Assembly: GCA_964035015.1 (NCBI GenBank)
Contig: OZ036002.1
Span: 2,890,877-2,954,876, forward strand
DNA length: 64,000 bases
Direction of reading: 5' to 3'
From: Corallium rubrum
Taxonomy: Eukaryota; Cnidaria; Anthozoa; Scleralcyonacea; Coralliidae
Made by a program: the position numbers and the translations under genes. Shown here piece after piece: positions 55,535 to 64,000 of this stretch; the first letter of the stretch is position 1; each line of letters begins with the position of its first letter. The notes below the pieces were generated by a model, which was not told the DNA's origin, searched no databases, and saw only the letters and a program-made list of their open reading frames with translations.

Positions 55535-55620
55535 AAGAGAAAACTCTACTTGGCCCGGCTTCGATTCGAACCCGCGATCTTCGGTTTACTAGTTCGATGC
55601 TCTACCAACTGAGCTACAGG
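55535..55620 (-). mobile_element. tRNA-like sequence, probably a SINE head
   Basis: Minus strand: TAGCTCAGTTGGTAGAGCAT (A box), GGGTTCGAATC (B box), anticodon-loop-like CTAGTAA. Two of five anticodon-stem pairs and the acceptor stem do not pair, so it is not called a tRNA gene. Confidence 0.6.
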
Positions 55621-55859
55621 TCAAGTTGGTCAAGTTGCAGGCCAAGTTCAGTAATTTCTGAGCTACAGGTCAAGTTCAGTAATTTTATATAAACCCCAGA
55701 ATTCTTTAAAATCACCTCCCCAAGAAATGGCATTTCATGCAGGGACTCTTTCGGAGAACGGACCCTCCTAGATGTTTGTTTTTCGCGCAAAACGCGTTCA
55801 ATCCACCCTGCACTAGACCTACTGCGGGCCTGCAAGAGGAATGAAAATTATTCAAATAG

Positions 55860-56075
55860 TGAAATAAAAGTAGCGTGCTGTGTAGGCAGTGTTGAAACAA
55901 CAATTGAAATATAGTAAGGTTAGGTATACTGCCGAAACAGAGAACGTAGGAGTCTAACGTTTCGAGCGAAGGCCCTTCGTCAGAGAGAAAACGAGAAGGG
56001 CCTTCGCTCGAAACATTAGACTCCTAACGTTCTATGTTTCGGCAGTATATCAAACCTTACTATACTAGGAATGAA
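55860..56075. mobile_element. Penelope terminal inverted dimer with two hammerhead-like motifs
   Basis: Two head-to-head copies of CTGACGAAGGGCC...GCTCGAAAC (about 55998-55955 minus, 55994-56020 plus) with flanks GCAGTGTTGAAACAACAAT and TACTGCCGAAACAGAGAACG. Same family as the end of the element at 45.9 kb. Confidence 0.65.
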
Positions 56076-56479
56076 AATTAGTTGTTTCTCTTGTCATAAT
56101 TTCTAGATTCACCAAGGTTTAAAGAAACTGACCAAGGGGAACTTGAAATTTATACACTTGTATTTATATTGTTATGACTTCTATTCAGCGCTTTTTGTCC
56201 TACAATCGTTTGTTTTGTGTGTTTTCATGTGAAACGAAATAAAAGAATATTGTACAATACAAAAAGTCGATCGTGCGTGTTCGTATTATGATGTTTAGTT
56301 TCTTTATACCCTGCGAGTAGAGCCTTCTTTTCTTTATTTCTTCGCTGAGAAAGAGGAAGAAAAGAAAGCTCTGCTGTATTCGTGACTCGTTCCGATTGCG
56401 CATGCATGTCAGTTGCTTGGTTACAATCTCGAACCCAGTCCAAATCAGAGCGAAAACAAAACAAGAACCGGTTATAAAC

Positions 56480-57400
56480 GGGTCTTAAACAGGTTACTTC
56501 GTAATTTGAAAATGAAAATAAGTGCCCAGCAAATAACTCTTAGACAAAACATAACTTCAAAGATAAAATTTTAATTAGCTAACGTTTCGTTGCTTAAAGC
56601 GCAACATCATCAGAGCAGTTTGAAATCTTAAAGATAATTAAGTATTTATATATACATGGTTCAAATATTACATTACAAACGGTCAAAATAGTACAATAAC
56701 AAATTCAAAAATTTAAAGAAACAAATGAACGTAAAGATTTTAAGATTATAATAACAAAAAGTAAATAAAATATCATATTTCAGATAGTTAAAGAGTATGA
56801 TTATAACAATTAGATTAGTCATAAGCTAGAACAAAGAAAGAGGTACTGAACTTATGTTTGCGTTAAGGACGGCGTTAAGTTTAGAAATTAGAAGACTTTC
56901 CCTCAGTAAGAGTTCAAATTTAGAAGTGGAAGATGTTGCTCCCTCTGATTTTAAAATACTTACGGCTTCTTCCACTTCTAAATTTGAACTCTTACTGAGG
57001 GAAAGTCTTCTAATTTCTAAACTTAACCCCGTCCTTAACAAACATAAGTTCAGTACCTCTTTCTTTGTTCTAGCTTATGACTAATCTAATTGTTATAATC
57101 ATACTCTTTAACTATCTGAAATATGATATTTTATTTACTTTTTGTTATTATAATCTTAAAATCTTTACGTTCATTTGTTTCCTCAAATTTTTGAATTTGT
57201 TATTGTACTATTTTGACCGTTTGTAATGTAATATTTGAACCATGTATATATAAATACTTAATTATCTTTAAGATTTCAAACTGCTCTGATGATGTTGCGC
57301 TTTAAGCAACGAAACGTTAGCTAATTAAAATTTTATCTTTGAAGTTATGTCTTGTCTAAGAGTTATTTGCTGGGCACTTATTTTCATTTTCAAATTACGT
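56480..57400. mobile_element. Penelope head-to-head inverted dimer, 900-bp palindrome
   Basis: The two arms, centred near 56950, each encode the last residues of a Penelope-like ORF (LLLRESLLISKLN...), then a 3' region with CTGATGATGTTGCGCTTTAA followed by GCAACGAAACGTTAGC (plus 57287-57322; minus 56616-56577). The CTGATGA box, GTTGC/GCAAC stem and GAAA box form a hammerhead-like core. Confidence 0.75.
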
Positions 57401-57923
57401 TTCCCGCCTGGTATATCTATTGCAACAATATTGAAGAAAGGTTACTTCGTCCTAAATATTGGACGAAGCCAAACACGATACAGCAGAGCCTTCTTTTCTT
57501 CCTCTCTCAGCGAAGAAATAACGAGAAGAAGGTTCTGTTCGCAGGGTAGTTTCTTTAGCAACCGTTGCCAAATATACGGAAGGGTGTGAGAAGTACTTTC
57601 CAACATAGTCAATCGGGAAATGGTGTGGAAACTCGACAAATTCTCGAAGCTTCTATAATAAACTGTGATTTTATGTTGAAACTTGAAACGGTCTTCACCG
57701 TGCAAGTCTTTTGTTTTTCTCTTATTAATATCTTAATAACAAGGTTGAGCGATTGAATCCAAAGGATGATGCACAAGTTTGCATAAACCGGACAAAAAGA
57801 TGGAACGAGTTTCGCAGAGACTCCAGACCATATTTTGATTACCACTGTTTTCGCATAGCTTTGGTTACCGTATGGAGGAATGTTGATCGTGCTCGTTGGG
57901 CATGCTCTTCACTTTTTAACCTC

Positions 57924-60900
57924 TCACGTTTCCTGCTCCACTTCGTTGACTATGGGTGAGCCTGGGGCTTCATCTGGCATTTCACTGTCCTCTGTTGATT
58001 CGGCCACTTTCTCTTCACCCTCACCCTCACCCTCACCCGACTGATCCATTTCTTCTGGCTCTGCACCAACCTCGCCTGTTGGAGGCTGAGGAATGGCTTT
58101 TGATCGTTGTAAGTTGTACTAAAGTAATGAAATTGCAATAAAAAAGCGATGTAGTTGAGGTGATGATCATCATGATCACCATCATCATTAATCACCATTG
58201 TGTTCATCATTGTGATTCCCATCGTGATTCCCATCGTGATCATCATGATCACCATCGTGATTCCCATCGTGATCATTGTGCTGGATCACCATCATGATCA
58301 TCACCGTGATTACCAGCGTGATTATCGTCATAATCACCACCGTGATAATCTAATCGTTGATCATTATAGTGATCATCATAATCACCACCATGATAATCTG
58401 ATCGTGATCATCATCATGATCATCACTATCATGATCATCCGATTATCATTGTGATTACCATCGTGATCACCACCATCACTATCGTGATCATTGTGATTAC
58501 CTTCAAAAACTCAATAATTCATGAGGAAAATTCAAAAGAAATTAGAGTTTAATCAGTGTCTTTATATGTGATAAAGATACCTCCTGACTTAGACAAGGTT
58601 ATTTTTCAAACTTACTACGCCAACGAACTTACCAAGTGGTTCGTTTTTGAAGACGTTCAATAAACTCGCAGTTCGTGTTTTATCAGATATAAAAACACTC
58701 GGCTTCGCCTCGTGTCTTTATATCTGATAAAACACTCCTGCTCGTTTATTAAACAGTACACCATGATCATCACAATCATCATAACGTCGAAAAAGAAACA
58801 AGCTTTTGCAAAGAAACAGTGTTTCCTTAACAGAACCATATACGTTTTCCACGCTATTTCTAGTATTTGCGCAAATTCTTGCTAGAAACGTCATTCGTTA
58901 GCTATTAACCAACGTTGACAACATATGTTGATGAAGCTGAAGATTTTTGAATGACAAGACGTATTCTATTTTTTTTCTTGGGATATCCAAAAGTTATGAA
59001 TATGTGGCCCTTGAACCATACCTGTTGCTGTGCGTTCATGGCAGTAACAATCTCTTGGTACATATCGTAGACGACGCGGTGCATATGAGGCATGTCTTGA
59101 ACAACAAATGGCTCAAACATGGGTGGTTGATTGTACTGGAAAAAGTGAAAAATCAACATGATTATGGAGCCAACATAAAGCACCAGAGTCGGACTGGCTT
59201 CGTATTAGGAGTGGTGCTATTCGGGAGAGGGGCGCCGTCAGGGTTTCTTTCAGAATATTTAACAAGAATTTTAGAGTCTCTGAAATAGCATTTCCTGCAT
59301 TTTGAGGGGGGTTTGAAAGAGTTTTGAAGGATATAAAATACCAAACAAAATATTCAAATATACTCATTTTATATAGGAATACACCATAACATGCAAGGCA
59401 TACATCATGAGGACATGTCGTCATACCATGAATTAGGTGACTACTTCATATCAGGCTGTCAGCTGCGTGAAGCGTACTAAAATATTATTTAATCGTAATA
59501 TACTATTAGCTGTACCATACTGATTAAAACGTAAAACGACTATAAATCCAAAATCGGGCTTTTAAATAGGAATTGCACTACATATCAAATATAATATTAT
59601 ACAACGGGAAAGGGGCGCAGTAACGGCATCCTAAGGGGGCGCATGTGCCATTGGCACAATGGCACAAGGGCCAGTCCAACTGTAAAGCACGCACTTGAAA
59701 GGAAGAGGGACAAAACATATACAGGGAGACATGGATGGCACAAGCAGTTAGCGCGCTGCCTCTCACCACTGAAGTTAAGCCCAGTCGAATTGGGTTAGTA
59801 TTTGAATGGGTGACCAACGTAGCTTCGTGTGAGTACAGTTGTTGGTTCTCTCCTGTGTCTCGAGGGTTTTTCACCTGGTTCTCCAGTTTTCCTCCCTCCG
59901 TATAATCAACACCAAAGTTCCCCAAGTTAATTCAACTACCTCTGTACAGTGGAACCCCTATTAAGCGGCCACCCTCGGGGAAATGGCAGGTGGCCACTTA
60001 ATATAGGGGTTGGCCGCTTAATAGGGGTTCAACAGAAATTAGCATAAGGCGTGGTAAAGATGTCATTTTACTATTATACAGACACATTTAGAGGGTTGTA
60101 AGCAAAATACAGCTTGTTATTTACATATCACCACTGTCGTAAAAATATACTACAACCAGTACTGTACGGTGTCGTCTTTATACTTGCAATAAGGTCCCAT
60201 ATTAACAAAACCATCAAGTAAGTATTTACATTACAAAAGGCAAACGGCAATGTCTATACCTAAAGGAAGCATAGCACTTTACTTAAAAAAGAGATGTACG
60301 CGCGTCTGCCGCTTTGGACAACGGAGCTGCAACGTATACATTTCAGATCGCTTGTCTATTTTCCAAGGGACAATGCAAGTTCCTGGTATCCATGAAACTG
60401 TGCGAAGTGCCGCGAAGTGTGGTAAAGCAGTCGTTAGGGGCAAGCGTGTTAATAGAGAAGGAGGCTATGGTTTAGAAGTTCCATGTGAATCCCATTTCAT
60501 AGGAGACAAATTTTTCATTGCGTGGTTAGAAACAAAGCTTGGAAAAGAAGGATTTGAACTTAAAGGGCGTAAGTTATTGTAGACCATGCAGCTGGTTCGA
60601 CAGTAACGGAAGGCCGGGACAATAGCTATATGCATGTATGGTGGTTTGCAGTATGTACTGCACTGCTGTTTATCGCCAGGACAGGACGGAAACACGTCAA
60701 GAAGATAATAAATTAAAGTGCGTTTAAATGTTTATCATTCGTCACCTTTTATTTCAGACTCTTTCTGTCATCGCCTTTTTCAAAACAAAGTAAAACGTCT
60801 TGTATTCAATTCTTGGTGGCCGTTAAATAGGGGGAAAAAACATAGAGATCATATAAATACTATAGAGGGGGCATCCTATCTTAGTTTCAGCCAACCACAG

Positions 60901-63820
60901 GTAACCAATTGAACGCCGCCATCTTGGATTTTTTTGGAGGCAAACATTAGGCGCGTTGGTTGGCAAAGGACTGGGTCTAGTACATTTGCCAACCAATTGA
61001 CTGAAATATCATAGGTAATGGCGGCTGCCATATGGTTACCAAATTTTCCCGCCAATGCCCCATCTAGTATTCATATGATCCTATGGGAAAAACCTTATCG
61101 GGACGGCGGGGGACTTTGACAACTGGCCACCTAAAAGGGGGTGGCCACCTAAAAGGGGGTGGCCACTTAATAGGGGTTCCACTGTAGTTCCATCAAGGGG
61201 CGAGGGTCATTGCGTTATCAGTGTCTAAATACTGTCATATGTTACCCTCGATGAATAAAGTCGCTTCGCTTTATACTTTGCTTTACAATACTTTTTCCCG
61301 ACTTACCGGTCTAGTTGGTGGATACTGTTCTTTTAGCGCCAGAAATAGCTTGAGAGGTCGCGAAGTGAGCTGGAAAAAATGTAATTCATTGAAAAGTTAT
61401 TCAAAGTTTACACACACAATAGCTAAGTTGAAATACGTAAAAATAGAAAATGGTCGTCCGTGTTTATATAACCTGATGCAAATACGAGAATGATTTGGGA
61501 GAATTCGAAAGCATAGTTGGAAAAAGTATTCAACCTTCCTCCAGATGGGTTTTTAAGTTTAGATAACCTTCCTCAAAATATATAGCGAGAATTTTGTGTT
61601 TTGCAACATTCATAAATACTGCGTGACTTTTACATGCAGTACCTTGGTTTTCTAGGTTTTCCCATATAGGTAAGCTTTGGCATACTACAGTAGCTACTAA
61701 TAACTGACCGCTGCTGACTGACAGCCTACTAACTACCCTCGACTGCTGCGAAGATACAGACATCACAGCAGACATCAGCGTACATGTCTCACACATGTAA
61801 CTGCTGCCACTGCCAGTGCTGCATAATCGTTAGTTAGCCAATGTTTTGCTGCAAATCGCTTTTCTTCCCGACACCTTGCTTGGTCAGTTGTAACTTCCTC
61901 AGATTACCGAATGTGTTGTTTCACGTGTTTTCACTTTAAACCTTCCTCACTAAAGTAAACCTTCCTCTGGGTGGTACCCGCATACCCGCAGCTTTTTTCC
62001 AACTCTGTTCGAAAGTTTATGTAAACCTGATCAGTAGGCAAACGACTTACCTGGTCAAATGCTGGAGTTAGTTCAAAGCAATTTCTAAAAAGACTGGCAC
62101 GAGCCAAGACGTACAAGCCCAGACGAGCTCGGGACATCGCGACCACCAATCGACGTACATCCCGGAGATGACCAATCGTTCTGGTACGCACCAGCGACAG
62201 AATAATGTAATCGTTCTGCTGGCCTTGGTAACGATCCACTGTCGTGATCTATTGTATTTGAAAAACAGGTTTAAGGAATGTATATAGAAGGAGAGGACCA
62301 CCCTCCTAGGCCTAGCGCTAGTAAAGTGGAATTTCACTTCGCATTTACACGGGACTTTTCCAGAGTGCAATATAATTCCAAAAACTTGGTCCAGTGGCGT
62401 AGCCAAGGGGGGAGCTGTGGGAGCCGCGGCTCCCCCCTTTAGATATGAAACAACAGCCATGTAACAACAAAACTGATGCAATATGAATGACATGTAACTA
62501 CAAAACAGACATGTAACTACAAAACTGATGCAATATGAATTATGTCAGGAAATAAACTGTAAACAGTGTATTCAATCTACTGATAGCCTGCATTGCAGGC
62601 GTTTCGGTAGTGGGAGCTAACCCTAACCCTCCCCCCTTACTGAAACGCCTGCTATGCAGGCTAATCTACTGAGTGTATGCATTTTGAGTATCTATGTGAC
62701 GTTTGCGTGTTTTGAGTATTTTATATGACGTATTTTAACCTTTAGAGTCTGTAAAATCTTCCTCCAAAAGCCAGGCAATGGCATTTCAGCGACTCTCGAT
62801 TTCAAAATTTCCCGGGGAAGCATGCCCCCAGACCCCCCTACAAATTTATTCTGATTCCCCCCCCCCCCCCCCCCCCTTCAAAATCCTGGCTACGCCCCTG
62901 ACTTGGTCTGACATTATGTCAGACCAACCCAGGTTTTGGTCGGACATGATCGGACACTAATTATTTTTTAATTCAATGGAGAAAATTTTTTTAAATTTTA
63001 ATTTGACAACTTAAAAGAAAAGTAAATAAAACTTATAAATAGAAGAAAAGTTGTACTCTGGCTTGTACAATACATTGTAACAACCTCACTGGCACAACCG
63101 TATGCACAATGATCAATAGAACAACCACTTAGTCACAGTATAAATATAAAATACTTATCCTAATACATGAAAAAAAAAATATTAACAGGTATTACTAATT
63201 TACTATATAAACATAATATAAGTTCAGTACTAAGTACTTAATTAAGCAGATTATACGGACAGTTTGAGAAATTAGCTTCGAAGTTTAAAAACAAGCGAAT
63301 AAGCGATATTTCGCACTTAACGACTCAAAACAGAGTGCGCTAGAAAAGGCTGGCTCAATGCGGGAAAACATCTTCTTTTGCACGTGTAACCGATTACGTT
63401 TTGGTTTTGCGAGAATGAGGGAGAAATTACTGCGGCCAAATGGTCGGCCAAAATGTCCGTGTAGAGCAATCAGTGAACGGCCATATCCGCGTTTTGCGCG
63501 GAATATGGCCGGTGGTCGACCGTTATTTCGAGGACGCCTAGCCCCAATAAAGTCAACAATAAAGTCAAATGATTACTTTGAATTTATGGTTTTGATTGTC
63601 TGGAAAGTTCCAATAATTGAGACTGTTACAATGTGACAGATCCACTCACCTTTGACGGCCATCCTATCAGTGGATTCTCGCCACATCGTTTTCTTATCAC
63701 ATCTCGGATGAGATGTTTCTGTCCATTGTAAGTCGTTAAGATGGCAATTCTCTCAGCAGGGTAGCCAAGTAATCGCATGTACATAAATATGGCAGCCGTG
63801 TACTCCGCTTCACCGAGGTT
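57924..63820 (-). CDS. AQR: Intron-binding protein Aquarius, C-terminal exons
   Basis: SF1 RNA helicase of the intron-binding complex of the spliceosome. Minus-strand exons: 63820-63650 ([18 protein letters not shown]..., [14 protein letters not shown]), 62248-62051 ([20 protein letters not shown], then [11 protein letters not shown] = helicase motifs V/VI), 59135-59022 ([10 protein letters not shown]..., [15 protein letters not shown]) and 58085-57924 (acidic tail with EGEGEGE, stop TGA). All junctions are phase 0 with GTGAGT, GTAAGT and GTATGG donors. The first two are almost identical to animal AQR. A segment of about 25 residues normally between TPAF.Q and the third exon was not found; it may be an exon hidden in 59.2-62.0 kb or lost. 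The 5' exons are beyond 64000. Confidence 0.95.
58150..58500. repeat. GTGATYATCATG minisatellite
   Basis: Imperfect repeats of GTGATCATCATGATCACC and GTGATTCCCATC just 5' (in gene sense) of the last AQR exon. Self-complementary GATCATGATC words could fold. Confidence 0.85.
58500..58760. repeat. Dispersed repeat of about 240 bp, copy 3
   Basis: See 10745-10990; extended here by an inverted GTTTTATCAGATATAAAAACAC pair around 58680-58735. Confidence 0.6.
59740..59930 (+). mobile_element. 5S rRNA-derived SINE, copy 2
   Basis: GCGCGCTGCCTCTCACCACT, GAAGTTAAGCCCAGTC, GGTTAGTATTTGAATGGGTG, then the same body as 53555-53640. Ends where the pogo-like element 59947-61184 begins. Confidence 0.75.
59947..61184 (+). 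mobile_element. pogo-like element, CAGTGGAACCCCTATTAAG ends
   Basis: 1,238 bp with TA borders; CAGTGGAACCCC / GGGGTTCCACTG ends, then GCGGCCACC and GGTGGCCACTTAA words. Contains one 110-codon frame. Confidence 0.75.
60250..60582 (+). CDS. Unrecognised 110-codon frame inside the pogo-like element
   Basis: Starts [20 protein letters not shown] and ends FELKGRKLL. Basic, with [20 protein letters not shown] in the middle. Its first ATG is 300 bp from the element end. It may be a degenerate transposase-related or captured sequence; I cannot assign a family. Confidence 0.35.
   Translation: MSIPKGSIALYLKKRCTRVCRFGQRSCNVYISDRLSIFQGTMQVPGIHETVRSAAKCGKAVVRGKRVNREGGYGLEVPCESHFIGDKFFIAWLETKLGKEGFELKGRKLL
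62392..62900. mobile_element. hAT MITE, CAGTGGCGTAGCCAAGG family, 8-bp TSD
   Basis: Flanked by ACTTGGTC (62384-62391, 62901-62908). A 75-bp palindrome (TAGCCTGCATTGCAGGCGTT ... complement, 62585-62665) is nested inside. Confidence 0.9.
62909..63649 (-). other. AQR intron, no gene seen
   Basis: AT-rich sequence. A 92-codon plus-strand frame (63358-63636), Arg-rich with GRP words, shows no known domain and ends at the AQR exon; treated as noise. Confidence 0.45.
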
Positions 63821-63837
63821 CTACGAAAAATGTGAAG

Positions 63838-64000
63838 ATTTTTTCAAGTGAAGTAGAGTGAGGTGTGGTAAAGTGAAGTGAAATAGAGTGAAGTAAATTG
63901 GAGTGAAATGGAGTCAAGTGCAGTGAAGTGAAATGGAATGGAGTGCAAATGGTGAAATGGAGTGACGTGAAGTAAAGTGGAGTAAAGTGCAGTAAATTGA
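63838..64000. repeat. GTGAAGTGAAATGGA microsatellite-like tract
   Basis: Imperfect repeats of AGTGAAGT/AATGGAGT from about 63845 to the window end, in an AQR intron. Confidence 0.75.

Noticed and set aside
55535..55620. A tRNA gene (A and B boxes with a CTAGTAA loop)
   Set aside because: Anticodon and acceptor stems do not pair; surroundings look like a SINE. The same holds for 7720-7790, 17715-17785 and 18352-18424.
57565..57959. Short plus-strand frames between the Penelope dimer and AQR
   Set aside because: No conserved content; the region is the 3' flank of AQR on the other strand.
58200..58454. Ile/Val/His-rich frames near the AQR 3' end
   Set aside because: They lie in the GTGATCATC minisatellite.

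Overview
This is a window of nuclear DNA from an animal. Small exons with GT/AG borders encode conserved metazoan proteins (proteasome subunit alpha-3, the spliceosomal helicase Aquarius), and everything between them is packed with transposons, SINEs and tandem repeats. Penelope-like retroelements, a Ngaro/DIRS-type element, 5S-rRNA-derived and tRNA-derived SINEs, and large foldback MITE families together suggest an early-branching marine invertebrate, most likely a cnidarian or a sponge. That placement is inference. There are no bacterial features, operons or CRISPR arrays.

Layout, left to right. (1) 0.4-4.8 kb: a three-exon RecQ-family helicase gene on the minus strand, tightly enclosed by an identical 50-bp direct repeat and an 18-bp inverted repeat. 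(2) 6.2-22.1 kb: five recognisable exons of PSMA3 (minus strand), widely separated. The RecQ unit lies downstream of these exons, so it is probably inside a PSMA3 intron. Most of the space is a museum of elements: Mutator-like, mariner-like, TTAA-target, pogo/Tigger, Penelope and CR1 remains. (3) 23.4-29.1 kb: a two-exon gene for a multi-pass membrane protein I do not recognise. Its intron holds a 2.6-kb element built from degenerate TTCATGAAC repeats. (4) 32.2-41.4 kb: a six-exon gene (minus strand) for a 176-residue PH-domain protein with a C-terminal PPxY motif. Its last intron holds a decayed Ngaro-type retroelement with split direct repeats, itself invaded by a satellite and three further elements. 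(5) 41.8-52.3 kb: a seven-exon gene (plus strand) for a 520-residue type I membrane protein (signal peptide, beta-helix-like ectodomain, Cys-rich Eph-receptor-like repeats, one TM). It is head-to-head with the PH gene across about 315 bp. (6) 53-57.5 kb: SINEs, a pogo relative, nested MITEs and Penelope inverted dimers carrying hammerhead-like motifs. (7) 57.9-63.8 kb: the last exons of AQR (minus strand), whose 5' part lies beyond the right edge.

All splice models were built by eye. For the membrane, PH-domain, beta-helix and AQR genes every exon phase closes. RecQ closes only if two short indels in simple runs are discounted. One stretch each of PSMA3 and AQR was not found.
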